The notes below the pieces were generated by a model. That model was not told the origin of the DNA. It was given only the letters and a program-made list of their open reading frames with translations, and ran no database searches. Of a DNA stretch of 64,000 bases, positions 17,817 to 26,512 are shown in pieces; the stretch's first letter is position 1; the number at the start of each line of letters is the position of its first letter. The stretch is from assembly GCF_001598855.1 (NCBI RefSeq), contig NZ_BCZS01000009.1, positions 1-64,000 on the forward strand, read 5' to 3'. The translations under genes and the position numbers were made by a program. The DNA comes from Pluralibacter gergoviae ATCC 33028 = NBRC 105706 (GTDB taxonomy: Bacteria; Pseudomonadota; Gammaproteobacteria; Enterobacterales; Enterobacteriaceae).

Positions 17817-18527
17817 TTACAGAGGATTCTTTTTGTTTCGCAGCAGGTTGAGGCTCTCAACCACAATAGAGAAGAACATCGCAAAATAGATATAGCCTTT
17901 CGGCACGTGGATGCCGTAGCTTTCGAGGATAAGCGTAAAGCCCACCAGGATCAGGAACGCCAGCGCCAGCATCTTCACCGACGGGTGGCGGTCAACGAAC
18001 TCGCCGATAGGGCGGGCGGCAAACATCATTATCCCCACGGCGATCACTACTGCCGCCATCATAATAAACAGATGGTCGGAGAGACCCACGGCGGTAATAA
18101 CCGAGTCGAGGCTGAAAATAATATCCAGCAGCATAATCTGGACGATGGCGCCGAGAAATGAGTGAACGTTGGTTTCCATTCCCTCTTCTTCACCTTCGAT
18201 TGTCTCGTGTATTTCCTTACAGGCTTTCCAGATAAGAAACAGCCCGCCCAGCAGCAGGATCAGATCGCGTGCGGAAAAGGCGTGGCCGAAGAGAGAAAAC
18301 AGCGGCGTGGTCAGTTTCGCCACCCAGGCAATCGAGGCCAGCAGCGCCAGGCGCATGATCATCGCCCCCAGCAGGCCGAGTCTGCGCGCGGCGTTGCGCT
18401 GCGCGGCAGGCAGCTTCGCCACCACCAGCGAGAGAAAAATAATATTGTCGATGCCGAGAACGATCTCAAGGATCGTCAGGGTGCCAAGCGCCATCCAGGC
18501 GTTGGGATCGGTTATCCATGCAAACAT
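17817..18527 (-). CDS. ygdQ: TerC-family inner-membrane protein YgdQ
   Basis: The 236-residue membrane protein has the TerC signature LEIVLGIDNIIFLS near the N-terminus and LLDIIFSLDSVITAVG mid-protein, each with the conserved acidic residues, and about seven membrane segments. TerC relatives are linked to tellurite resistance and manganese export; YgdQ itself is not characterised. I chose the ATG at 18525-18527 (MFAWITDPNAW), with AGGA six bases upstream, over an in-frame ATG at 18542. Confidence 0.9.
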   Translation of the reverse strand: MFAWITDPNAWMALGTLTILEIVLGIDNIIFLSLVVAKLPAAQRNAARRLGLLGAMIMRLALLASIAWVAKLTTPLFSLFGHAFSARDLILLLGGLFLIWKACKEIHETIEGEEEGMETNVHSFLGAIVQIMLLDIIFSLDSVITAVGLSDHLFIMMAAVVIAVGIMMFAARPIGEFVDRHPSVKMLALAFLILVGFTLILESYGIHVPKGYIYFAMFFSIVVESLNLLRNKKNPL

Positions 18528-18595
18528 TGTAAGTCCTGCCAAAAATGCAAAACGTTGATTATAGGCGCTAGCGTGAGCGGAAAACAGAGAAAGTA

Positions 18596-19282
18596 TCAGA
18601 GCAGGAAGTGGCGGGCCAGCAGCCTGGCGGTGAAATTTTTCTTCAGATAGAAACCGCGCGGCAGCGTCAGGATAGGCTCGCCGTGGATGCCGACGGCCTC
18701 CGTCAGCGCCTTGCTGTTGGCGGCCTTGGGACGCAGCTGCAGCACTTCGCCGTGGCGGGCGGTGATGCGCTCAACCTGGCCGAGAACGATAAGATCCATC
18801 AGCTCCTCCCAGTCGAGGCGCAGCTGCCGCTCCTCCTCCTCGTCAGGGCTCCACAGCAGGGGCGCGCCAACCCGGCGCCCGGCGAGCGGTATGCTGCGTT
18901 CGCCCTCGACCGGCACCCACAGGACGCGTCTGAGCTTGTGGCGAACGTGGCTGGTCTCCCAGATGACGCCGCTATTGCCGGTCAGCGGCGCAACGCAGAC
19001 AAAGGTGGTTTCCAGCGGTTTGCCTGCGCGGTCAATGGGGATGGTTTTTAGCTCCACGCCGAGAGCGGCAAAATCCTGCTCGGGCTTGCTGCCCGCGCTG
19101 GCGCCCAGCCACGTTTCAAGCAGCAGACCGGTCCAGCCTTTATCGCGCTTCAAATCTTTCGGTATCGGCAGCCCGGCCATCGTCGCCAGCTCTCCCAGCG
19201 AAAAGCCGGCGAGGGCCTGCGCCTGGCCCAGAAGCTCGGCTTCGGACTGTGGCGGATGGCGCAGCGGCGATAACGATGACAT
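18596..19282 (-). CDS. mutH: DNA mismatch repair endonuclease MutH
   Basis: MutH nicks the unmethylated strand at hemimethylated GATC sites when activated by MutS-MutL. The 228-residue product has the catalytic D-x6-E-x-K in order as Asp70, Glu77 and Lys79 ([12 protein letters not shown]), identical in position to E. coli. Its presence implies Dam-directed strand discrimination, as in other enterobacteria. The gene is divergent from rppH across a long AT-rich intergenic region. Confidence 0.96.
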   Translation of the reverse strand: MSSLSPLRHPPQSEAELLGQAQALAGFSLGELATMAGLPIPKDLKRDKGWTGLLLETWLGASAGSKPEQDFAALGVELKTIPIDRAGKPLETTFVCVAPLTGNSGVIWETSHVRHKLRRVLWVPVEGERSIPLAGRRVGAPLLWSPDEEEERQLRLDWEELMDLIVLGQVERITARHGEVLQLRPKAANSKALTEAVGIHGEPILTLPRGFYLKKNFTARLLARHFLL

Positions 19283-19319
19283 AGCGAGATCCTTGGTGAA
19301 AAAGTGAACGAGGTTTTCC

Positions 19320-19800
19320 CTCTCTGTGGATGAAGTTTAGCGCTTTCGGGAAAACTAATCCAATTATGTGATTTTGCTTACTTTTTTATTTTTCCTGCGG
19401 CGCCCTTATAGTCGAAAAAAAATGTTTTTCAAAACTGGTCACCGACAATAAACAGGATCTTACACCATGTTATCCACAGAAAAATGGGATAACTGGGGAA
19501 AACGCCCACTACTGTTTCCATTTACAGCCTTGACGTGCGACGAAAATCCAATTTTCACACAAAAAATGCCTAAGTTAGTGACACAATCTGTGGATAAAAA
19601 CGACATTGGTCGATCTTTCATCAGCCGGAGGATCGTCAGTGTGATGGACATCACGTTTATCTGCTTTTTGACGATGTTTTTGATATTAACTTTATAAAAA
19701 ATAGCGATTTTTTTACTATCCTCATTCAGAGGGGTTTTGACCTGTTCAGGGTTTTCCCGCATTAATTCCGTACTTCTGCACAACTCTATCCACAGAAAAA
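19320..19800. other. DnaA-box cluster matching DARS2 (DnaA-reactivating sequence 2)
   Basis: The 680-base mutH-rppH gap has no convincing gene but several DnaA boxes. Perfect TTATCCACA lies at 19470-19478 (+) and TGTGGATAA at 19589-19597 (-). Single-mismatch boxes are at 19325-19333 (-, TGTGGATGA) and 19786-19794 (+, CTATCCACA). TTCTGCACA at 19774-19782 and GGGATAA near 19487-19493 are weaker. In E. coli, DARS2 lies exactly between mutH and rppH (ygdP). It promotes exchange of ADP for ATP on DnaA with help from IHF and Fis, favouring replication initiation. I could not confidently place the IHF or Fis sites or number the core boxes. The region is much richer in AT than its surroundings. Confidence 0.85.
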
Positions 19801-19962
19801 GTGAATAAAATGGCCCCTGCTGCCGATCTTCTGTTTATAACTTCGATGAATACTGTGAGTTATTCAAATGTTATCCGGATCACTGCACCACACAGAGTGG
19901 TTTACCGTTTCCGGCGAGTGTGAAACAATCATTCACATTGAAGATTATCTTGAGGTAGTCCG

Positions 19963-20496
19963 GTGATTGATGACGATGGCTACCGCCCAAATGTTGGTAT
20001 TGTAATTTGTAATCGTCAGGGACAGGTGATGTGGGCCAGACGCTATGGTCAGCACTCCTGGCAGTTTCCGCAGGGCGGCATCAACCCCGGTGAATCTGCC
20101 GAGCAGGCGATGTACAGGGAGCTGTTCGAAGAAGTTGGATTAAGCCGTAAAGATGTGCGGATCCTTGCTTCTACCCGTAACTGGCTGCGCTACAAATTAC
20201 CAAAACGTTTGGTGCGTTGGGACACGAAGCCGGTTTGCATCGGCCAGAAACAGAAATGGTTTCTTTTGCAGCTGATGAGCAACGATGCTGAAATCAATAT
20301 GCAAACCAGCAGCACTCCTGAGTTCGACGGCTGGCGCTGGGTCAGTTACTGGTATCCCGTGCGTCAGGTGGTGTCGTTTAAGCGCGACGTTTATCGTCGG
20401 GTCATGAAGGAGTTTGTGGGCGTGGTGCTGGCCCTGGCGGATAATACGCCCAGGCAGCAGAACAGCGCGCCTGCGCACAGACGTAAAAGAGGTTAA
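19963..20496 (+). CDS. rppH: RNA pyrophosphohydrolase RppH
   Basis: RppH removes pyrophosphate from the 5' end of transcripts, triggering RNase E decay. The 177-residue product carries the Nudix box at residues 38-60, with Arg52, Glu53, Glu56 and Glu57 as catalytic/metal residues, and WQFPQGG just before it. The start is GTG 19963, as in E. coli, with GAGG upstream. The C-terminus is basic (HRRKRG). ptsP begins 12 bases after the stop, the same operon arrangement as in E. coli. Confidence 0.97.
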   Translation: MIDDDGYRPNVGIVICNRQGQVMWARRYGQHSWQFPQGGINPGESAEQAMYRELFEEVGLSRKDVRILASTRNWLRYKLPKRLVRWDTKPVCIGQKQKWFLLQLMSNDAEINMQTSSTPEFDGWRWVSYWYPVRQVVSFKRDVYRRVMKEFVGVVLALADNTPRQQNSAPAHRRKRG

Positions 20497-20508
20497 GCCA
20501 CGCACATT

Positions 20509-22755
20509 ATGCTCACCCGGTTGCGAGAGATCGTCGAGAAAGTAGCCAGCGCCCCGCGTCTGAACGAGGCGCTGGACATTCTGGTTACCGAAATTTGCAA
20601 AGCGATGGAGACCGAGGTGTGCTCGGTCTACCTGGCCGATCACGACAGGCGCTGCTACTACCTGATGGCGACCCGCGGCCTGAAAAAGCCGCGCGGGCGC
20701 ACCATCACGCTGGCCTTTGACGAAGGGATCGTCGGCCTGGTCGGGCGGCTGGCAGAGCCGATTAACCTCGCGGACGCGCAGAAGCACCCCAGCTTTAAAT
20801 ACATCCCCTCGGTAAAAGAGGAGAAGTACCGCGCTTTCCTCGGCGTGCCGATTATCCAGCGTCGCCAGCTTCTTGGCGTACTGGTGGTTCAGCAGCGCGA
20901 GCTGCGCCAGTTTGACGAAAGCGAAGAGTCGTTCCTCGTCACGCTTGCCACTCAGATGGCCGCCATTCTTTCTCTTTCCCAGCTTACCGCGCTGTTCGGC
21001 CAGTACCGGCAGACGCGCATTCGCGCGCTGGCGGCCTCCTCCGGGGTCGGCATTGCCGAAGGCTGGATGGACGCCACGCTGCCGCTGATGGAGCAGGTCT
21101 ACGAAGCCTCCACCCTCGACACCGCCCTTGAGCGCGAGCGGCTGACCGGCGCGCTGGAAGAGGCTTCCAGCGAGTTTCGCCGCTACAGCAAACGCTTTGC
21201 TGCCGGGGCGCAGAAAGAGACGGCGGCGATTTTTGACCTCTACTCCCACCTGCTCTCCGATCCGCGGCTGCGCAAGGAGCTGTTTGAAGAGGTTGATAAG
21301 GGCTTTGTCGCCGAATGGGCGGTCAAAACCGTCATTGAAAAGTTTGCCGCCCAGTTCGCGGCCCTGACCGACGGCTATCTTAAAGAGCGCGCCGGCGATC
21401 TGCGCGCGCTCGGGCAGCGGCTGCTGTTTCATCTCGATGACACGACGCAGGCGGCGGACACCTGGCCCGAGCGCTTTGTGCTGGTGGGCGACGAGCTGTC
21501 GGCCACCACGCTTGCCGAGTTGCCGCAGGACCGGCTCGCCGGCGTGGTGGTGCGCGACGGCGCGGCCAATTCGCACGCCGCGATCATGGTGCGGGCGCTC
21601 GGTATTCCGACGGTTATCGGCGCTGAGATTCAGCCCTCCGTACTGCACGGGCGGATGCTGGTGGTGGACGGCTACCGGGGCGAAGTCCTCGTCGATCCTG
21701 AGCCGGTGCTGCTCCACGAGTACCAGCGCCTCATCAGCGAAGAGAACGAGCTCAGCCGGCTGGCGGAAGATGACGTCGAGCGCCCGGCGGCGCTGAAGAG
21801 CGGCGAGCGGATCAAAGTGATGCTCAACGCCGGCCTCAGTCCGGAGCACGAGCAGAAGCTCGGCAGCCGCATCGACGGCATCGGCCTGTATCGCACCGAA
21901 ATACCCTTTATGCTGCAAAGCGGCTTTCCCTCGGAAGAGGAGCAGGTCGCTCAGTATCAGGGCATGCTGCAGATGTTTAACGACAAGCCGGTGACGCTGC
22001 GTACGCTGGACATCGGCGCCGACAAGCAGCTGCCGTACATGCCGATCAGCGAAGAGAACCCCTGCCTGGGATGGCGCGGGATCCGCATCACGCTCGATCA
22101 GCCGGAGATCTTTCTGATCCAGGTGCGCGCCATGATGCGCGCCAATGCGGCCACCGGCAATCTCAGCATCCTGCTGCCGATGGTGACCAGTATCGAAGAG
22201 ATCGACGAAGCTAAGCGGCTGATCGAACGCGCGGCCCGCGAAGTGGAGGAGATGATCGGCTACGAGATCCCGCGTCCGCGCATTGGCGTAATGCTGGAGG
22301 TGCCGTCGATGGTCTTCCTGCTGCCGCACCTGGCAAACCGGATCGACTTTATCTCCGTCGGTACCAACGATCTGACCCAGTATCTGCTGGCGGTGGATCG
22401 TAACAATACCCGGGTGGCGAACATTTACGACAGTTTGCATCCGGCGGTGCTGCGGGCGCTGTCGATGATCGCTCAGGATGCGGATCGCTACGATCTCGAT
22501 CTGCGCCTGTGCGGCGAGATGGCCGGGGACCCGATGTGCGTGACGCTGCTGGTTGGCCTCGGCTTCCGCCATCTGTCGATGAACGGGCGCTCGGTGGCGC
22601 GGGTCAAGTATCTGCTGCGCCACGTCGATCTCGAAGAGGCGCAGACCCTTGCCCGGCGAAGCCTTGAGGCGCAGATGGCAACGGAGGTGCGCCACCAGGT
22701 GGCGGCCTTTATGGAGCGGCGCGGCATGGGCGGCCTGATTCGCGGCGGCCGGTAG
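20509..22755 (+). CDS. ptsP: Nitrogen phosphotransferase system enzyme I (EI-Ntr)
   Basis: PtsP transfers phosphate from PEP to NPr (PtsO) and on to PtsN, a regulatory relay linked to nitrogen and potassium status. The 748-residue product equals the E. coli length: a GAF sensor domain (about 1-150), the EI N-terminal domain with phospho-histidine His356 in GAANSHAAIM, and the PEP-binding barrel with GIGLYRTEIPFM and the C-terminal LCGEMAGDP. GAF binding of glutamine or 2-oxoglutarate is the proposed control in E. coli. It follows rppH closely and lgt follows 155 bases later. Confidence 0.97.
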   Translation: MLTRLREIVEKVASAPRLNEALDILVTEICKAMETEVCSVYLADHDRRCYYLMATRGLKKPRGRTITLAFDEGIVGLVGRLAEPINLADAQKHPSFKYIPSVKEEKYRAFLGVPIIQRRQLLGVLVVQQRELRQFDESEESFLVTLATQMAAILSLSQLTALFGQYRQTRIRALAASSGVGIAEGWMDATLPLMEQVYEASTLDTALERERLTGALEEASSEFRRYSKRFAAGAQKETAAIFDLYSHLLSDPRLRKELFEEVDKGFVAEWAVKTVIEKFAAQFAALTDGYLKERAGDLRALGQRLLFHLDDTTQAADTWPERFVLVGDELSATTLAELPQDRLAGVVVRDGAANSHAAIMVRALGIPTVIGAEIQPSVLHGRMLVVDGYRGEVLVDPEPVLLHEYQRLISEENELSRLAEDDVERPAALKSGERIKVMLNAGLSPEHEQKLGSRIDGIGLYRTEIPFMLQSGFPSEEEQVAQYQGMLQMFNDKPVTLRTLDIGADKQLPYMPISEENPCLGWRGIRITLDQPEIFLIQVRAMMRANAATGNLSILLPMVTSIEEIDEAKRLIERAAREVEEMIGYEIPRPRIGVMLEVPSMVFLLPHLANRIDFISVGTNDLTQYLLAVDRNNTRVANIYDSLHPAVLRALSMIAQDADRYDLDLRLCGEMAGDPMCVTLLVGLGFRHLSMNGRSVARVKYLLRHVDLEEAQTLARRSLEAQMATEVRHQVAAFMERRGMGGLIRGGR

Positions 22756-22910
22756 GCCGCAGCTGCCCCGCCATTACAGACCTTTTACATCTTTACCTGC
22801 GTGCCTCAAACTCACCTTGTGCTATCATTCGCACCTTCGGCGCGGCCTGCGGGCCGCACATCTCTACCGCTGTCCACTTTCGGCGGAATAACAAGAACTT
22901 GTGGTGACAG

Positions 22911-23786
22911 ATGAATAGTGGGTATCTGCATTTCCCGGAGTTTGATCCGGTAATTTTCTCCATCGGACCGGTTGCGCTTCACTGGTATGGCCTGATGTAT
23001 CTGGTGGGCTTTGTGTTTGCCATGTGGCTTGCCACCCGCCGCGCTAACCGTCCCGGCAGCGGCTGGACCAAAAACGAGGTCGAGAACCTGCTGTATGCCG
23101 GTTTCCTCGGCGTATTCCTCGGCGGCCGCATCGGCTACGTGCTGTTTTATAATCTGCCGCTGTTCCTGCAGGATCCGCTCTATCTGTTCCGCGTCTGGGA
23201 CGGCGGCATGTCGTTCCACGGCGGCCTGATTGGCGTCATCGTGGTGATGATCGTCTTCGCGAAGCGCACCAAACGTACCTTCTTCCAGGTCTCTGATTTT
23301 ATCGCTCCGCTGATCCCGTTCGGCCTCGGCTGCGGGCGGCTCGGTAACTTTATCAACGGCGAGCTGTGGGGCCGCGTTGACCCGAACTTCCGCTTCTCCA
23401 TGCTCTTTCCGGGCTCGCGCGCGGAAGACCTGGCGCTGCTGCCGACGCACCCTGAGTGGCAGTCGCTGTTTGATAAGTACGGCGTGCTGCCGCGCCACGC
23501 CTCGCAGCTCTATGAGCTGGCGCTGGAAGGCGTAGTGCTGTTTATCATCCTCAATCTGTTTATTCGCAAGCCGCGCCCGACCGGCTCGGTCTCCGGCCTG
23601 TTCCTGATCGGCTACGGCCTGTTCCGCATCATCGTGGAATTCTTCCGCCAGCCGGACGCCCAGTTCACCGGCGCGTGGGTCCAGTACATCAGCATGGGGC
23701 AGATCCTCTCCATCCCGATGGTGCTGGCCGGTATCATTATGATGGTCTGGGCATACCGCCGCCATCCGCAGCAACAAGTCTCCTGA
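22911..23786 (+). CDS. lgt: Prolipoprotein diacylglyceryl transferase
   Basis: Lgt moves diacylglycerol from phosphatidylglycerol to the lipobox cysteine of prolipoproteins, the first step of lipoprotein maturation, in the inner membrane. The 291-residue product has about seven membrane segments, the HGG motif in SFHGGLIGV and the signature [16 protein letters not shown] containing the essential arginine. Substrates encoded in this window include MltA, YgdR and YgdI. thyA starts six bases after its stop and is co-transcribed. Confidence 0.97.
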   Translation: MNSGYLHFPEFDPVIFSIGPVALHWYGLMYLVGFVFAMWLATRRANRPGSGWTKNEVENLLYAGFLGVFLGGRIGYVLFYNLPLFLQDPLYLFRVWDGGMSFHGGLIGVIVVMIVFAKRTKRTFFQVSDFIAPLIPFGLGCGRLGNFINGELWGRVDPNFRFSMLFPGSRAEDLALLPTHPEWQSLFDKYGVLPRHASQLYELALEGVVLFIILNLFIRKPRPTGSVSGLFLIGYGLFRIIVEFFRQPDAQFTGAWVQYISMGQILSIPMVLAGIIMMVWAYRRHPQQQVS

Positions 23787-23792
23787 GGAATC

Positions 23793-24587
23793 ATGAAACA
23801 GTATCTTGAACTGATGCAGAAGGTGCTCGATGAGGGCACCCAAAAAAATGACCGCACCGGCACCGGCACGCTGTCGATTTTTGGCCACCAGATGCGCTTT
23901 AATCTGCAGCAGGGGTTTCCGCTGGTCACCACCAAACGCTGCCATCTGCGCTCCATCATTCACGAGCTGCTGTGGTTCCTCAACGGCGATACCAACGTAG
24001 CTTATCTGCATGAGAATAACGTCTCCATCTGGGACGAATGGGCCGACGAGCAGGGCAATCTTGGCCCGGTTTACGGCAAGCAGTGGCGCGCCTGGCCGAC
24101 CCCGGATGGCCGCCATATCGACCAGATAACCACCGTTATGAACCAGCTGAAAAACGACCCGGACTCGCGTCGGATTATCGTTTCCGCCTGGAACGTCGGC
24201 GAGCTGGACAAAATGGCGCTGGCCCCGTGCCACGCCTTCTTCCAGTTCTACGTGGCGGACGGCAAGCTCTCCTGCCAGCTTTATCAGCGCTCCTGCGATG
24301 TGTTCCTCGGCCTGCCGTTCAATATCGCCAGCTACGCGCTGCTGGTGCATATGATGGCCCAGCAGTGCGATCTGGAGGTGGGCGACTTCGTCTGGACCGG
24401 CGGCGACACGCACCTTTACAGTAACCACATGGAGCAGACGCACCTGCAGCTCAGCCGCGAGCCGCGCGCGCTGCCGAAGCTGGTTATCAAGCGTAAGCCT
24501 GACTCCATCTTCGACTACCGTTTCGAAGATTTCGAAATTGAAGGCTACGATCCGCACCCCGGCATTAAAGCTCCGGTAGCGATTTAA
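23793..24587 (+). CDS. thyA: Thymidylate synthase
   Basis: ThyA methylates dUMP to dTMP with methylene-tetrahydrofolate. The 264-residue product equals the E. coli length and has the nucleophile Cys146 in [11 protein letters not shown], the folate/dUMP motif [13 protein letters not shown] and the C-terminal KAPVAI that closes over the active site. GAGG upstream overlaps the end of lgt, implying translational coupling. A strong intrinsic terminator follows. Confidence 0.98.
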   Translation: MKQYLELMQKVLDEGTQKNDRTGTGTLSIFGHQMRFNLQQGFPLVTTKRCHLRSIIHELLWFLNGDTNVAYLHENNVSIWDEWADEQGNLGPVYGKQWRAWPTPDGRHIDQITTVMNQLKNDPDSRRIIVSAWNVGELDKMALAPCHAFFQFYVADGKLSCQLYQRSCDVFLGLPFNIASYALLVHMMAQQCDLEVGDFVWTGGDTHLYSNHMEQTHLQLSREPRALPKLVIKRKPDSIFDYRFEDFEIEGYDPHPGIKAPVAI

Positions 24588-24600
24588 ATCATCTGAAATC

Positions 24601-24629
24601 AACCGGCCCCCGCGGCCGGTTTCTCTTTT
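24601..24629 (+). terminator. Intrinsic terminator after thyA
   Basis: AACCGGCC and GGCCGGTT pair around a short C/G loop, followed by TTCTCTTTTC. It begins 13 bases after the thyA stop and ends the lgt-thyA transcript. Confidence 0.85.
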
Positions 24630-24750
24630 CTGAATACCGCCTCTGGTTTTTCTGCAACGACCTGCAATATCACAATTTCCTCTGAATCATGCGCGTAAAT
24701 CGCGCGACAGCTGCTGGCCCGCTTTTTTCACGCCCGCCATACTCCCCGCC

Positions 24751-25221
24751 ATGAAACGAGAGCAGGGTTACACCCTTACCGAAATGCTGGTGGCGATGGC
24801 GCTGATGATGATTCTGGCGGGCGCCGGGGCGTGGAGCTGGCAGCGCTGGCAGCAGCGCGAGCGCCTCTGGCAGGTTGCCGTCCAGGTGCGGGACTACCTG
24901 GCGCTGCTGCGCAGCGACGCCAGCTGGCACCGGCGCGATCGCCTGCCTGAAGTGCGGCAAGGAACAGGGGGCTGGTGTCTTGACGCCCGTGAAGAGAACC
25001 ATCCGCCGTGCCCGGCCGATACGCCTTTCGTACTGCTTCCCGCCTGGCCGGAAGTGACGCTTGAGGAGTTGACGCCCTCGCTCGGTTTCTACGGCCTGCG
25101 CAGCACCGCCTGGCCGGGACACGTCGTCCTGCGCAGCCCCGCCGGGCGCTGGCGGGTGGTGGTTTCCGTCTGGGGCCGCATTCGCCTGTGCGAAGCGGGT
25201 AGGGGCCAGGAATGTCCTTAA
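24751..25221 (+). CDS. ppdA: Prepilin-peptidase-dependent protein PpdA
   Basis: The 156-residue pseudopilin-like protein has a short basic leader and the type IV pilin cleavage motif QGYTLTEMLVA (cleavage after Gly, Glu at +5), then one hydrophobic helix. It is the first of four small genes (ppdA, ppdB, ygdB, ppdC) that overlap one another upstream of recC, as in E. coli. They probably encode minor pilins/pseudopilins that initiate type IV pilus assembly. GC-rich, with a divergent C-terminal half, as usual for this family. Confidence 0.88.
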   Translation: MKREQGYTLTEMLVAMALMMILAGAGAWSWQRWQQRERLWQVAVQVRDYLALLRSDASWHRRDRLPEVRQGTGGWCLDAREENHPPCPADTPFVLLPAWPEVTLEELTPSLGFYGLRSTAWPGHVVLRSPAGRWRVVVSVWGRIRLCEAGRGQECP

Positions 25222-25772
25222 CCGAACGCGGTTTTTCGCTGGCCGAGACGCTTATCGCCATCGCCATCAGCAGCGTGCTGCTGCTGGGGAGCGCGCGCTA
25301 CCTGCCGGCGCTGCAGCGCGGCGCCCTGCAGCAGTACCGGGCGCAGATGCTGGCAGAAGAGGTGTGGCAGCGGGTGTACGTTATCTCCCGCCATCTGCAG
25401 CGGGCGGGCTACTGCGCCAGCCGGCGCTGCGCCGGTAATCCTCTGCATCTCGCGCCGGGCTGCGCCCTGATCCGCTGGGACACGCGGCTTACGCTCGCGC
25501 GGGGCGAAAAGGCCGTTGCCAACGCCGACGTCACCGGGTTCAGGCTGCGCGACGGCGCGCTGGAAACTCTGCGCGGCGCGGAAAGCTGCGCGGGAAAAGG
25601 CTGGGAGAGAATGACCGATCCGGATGCGCTGATCGTCGAAGCGTTTACGGTAAGCCGCCATGAGATCCCCGGCAGCGCGCCGCTGCTGACGGTCACGCTG
25701 GCGGCCCGCAGCGGAGGAGAGGGTCGCGAAGCGCTGCGGGCGAGCTTCAGCGTCACGGCGTATAACCTGTGA
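25212..25772 (+). CDS. ppdB: Prepilin-peptidase-dependent protein PpdB
   Basis: The 186-residue protein has the leader and cleavage motif RGFSLAETLIA followed by a hydrophobic helix, the hallmark of a minor pilin (PilW-like position in the operon). Several cysteines in the C-terminal half (GYCASRRCAG) could form disulfides in the periplasm. The ATG lies within the last codons of ppdA (10-base overlap), which suggests translational coupling. Confidence 0.88.
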   Translation: MSLTERGFSLAETLIAIAISSVLLLGSARYLPALQRGALQQYRAQMLAEEVWQRVYVISRHLQRAGYCASRRCAGNPLHLAPGCALIRWDTRLTLARGEKAVANADVTGFRLRDGALETLRGAESCAGKGWERMTDPDALIVEAFTVSRHEIPGSAPLLTVTLAARSGGEGREALRASFSVTAYNL

Positions 25773-26176
25773 ACCGCCAGCGCGGGGCCTCCTCTCTGCT
25801 GCTGGTCCTGCTGCTCTTCGTGATGGCCAGCGCGCTGCTGCAGGGGACCCGCCGCCAGTATGAAACCCTGCTGGCGCAGGTCACCTTTGAGAGCCGCGCC
25901 CTGATGCACAGCGCGCAAGCCGAATCGCTGCTGCAGTGGGGCCGGCAGATCCCGTGGCAGCCGCTGCCTGCTGTGCAGTGCCGGCAGGCGGACGCCGCGC
26001 CGGGCACGCTCTGCCTGCGGATCTTCGCCGATGGCTCGGCTCTGCTGACTGCCCGCAGCGGCGAGCAGCGGCGCTGGCAGTCCGCTACGGTCACGGAGGG
26101 CCGCGTGCACTTCAGCCCCCGCGGCTGGAGCGACTTCTGCCCGCGCAGGGAGGCAGGCGAATGCGAGATACCGTAA
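25769..26176 (+). CDS. ygdB: YgdB family protein, probable minor pilin component
   Basis: The 135-residue product starts at GTG 25769, overlapping the ppdB TGA by three bases. It has an N-terminal hydrophobic helix (SSLLLVLLLFVMASALL) but no clear Gly-Phe-x-x-x-Glu cleavage site, as in E. coli YgdB and PilX-like minor pilins. The C-terminal FSPRGWSDFCP segment matches the E. coli protein. Its role is inferred from its place between ppdB and ppdC. Confidence 0.85.
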   Translation: MNRQRGASSLLLVLLLFVMASALLQGTRRQYETLLAQVTFESRALMHSAQAESLLQWGRQIPWQPLPAVQCRQADAAPGTLCLRIFADGSALLTARSGEQRRWQSATVTEGRVHFSPRGWSDFCPRREAGECEIP

Positions 26177-26481
26177 GCCGGGCGCGCGGATTCAGCCTGC
26201 CGGAGGTGCTGATCGGCATGGTGCTGCTGGTGCTGGTCACCACCTCCACCAGTGCCCTGCAGAGCAGGCTCGGCAATAGTCTGCAGCAGCTTGCCCAGTA
26301 CCGCCAGCTTTGGCGCACGGCGTGGGATGCCGCCGGGCCGCTGCCGCCCGCGCTGCCGACGGGTTGGAAGATGCAGCGCGTGCAGACAATGCGGCAAAGA
26401 TGTGTCAGCATCACGGTTACCATTGTCGCGCCGTCGGGCAGGGAGGGGCGGATGTCCCGCCTGCACTGCCCGCCGCGCTAG
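26161..26481 (+). CDS. ppdC: Prepilin-peptidase-dependent protein PpdC
   Basis: The 106-residue product begins at ATG 26161, 16 bases before the ygdB stop. It has the pilin cleavage motif RGFSLPEVLIGM and a single hydrophobic helix; the C-terminal GREGRMSRLHCP resembles the E. coli protein. The frame is open well upstream, but the ATG next to the pilin motif is the only sensible start. recC begins 31 bases later. Confidence 0.87.
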   Translation: MRDTVSRARGFSLPEVLIGMVLLVLVTTSTSALQSRLGNSLQQLAQYRQLWRTAWDAAGPLPPALPTGWKMQRVQTMRQRCVSITVTIVAPSGREGRMSRLHCPPR

Positions 26482-26512
26482 CGGCGCTACTGTTACTTCA
26501 CCGGGAGAAGCT

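Noticed and set aside
19460-19783. Two short open frames (one on each strand) in the mutH-rppH gap
   Set aside because: They cross the DnaA boxes, lack family features, and the interval is better explained as DARS2.
20197-22695. 832-codon open frame on the minus strand across ptsP and the end of rppH
   Set aside because: It is the complement of clearly conserved genes; composition (His, Gln, Arg, Ala runs) is that of an antisense shadow, with no recognisable domain.
22812-24602. 596-codon minus-strand open frame across lgt and thyA
   Set aside because: Antisense shadow of two strongly conserved genes, no domain or ribosome binding site of note.
26252-26512. Upstream extension of recC into ppdC
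   Set aside because: RecC begins at the ATG at 26513 with a ribosome binding site and the conserved N-terminus; the upstream frame overlaps coding ppdC in another frame.
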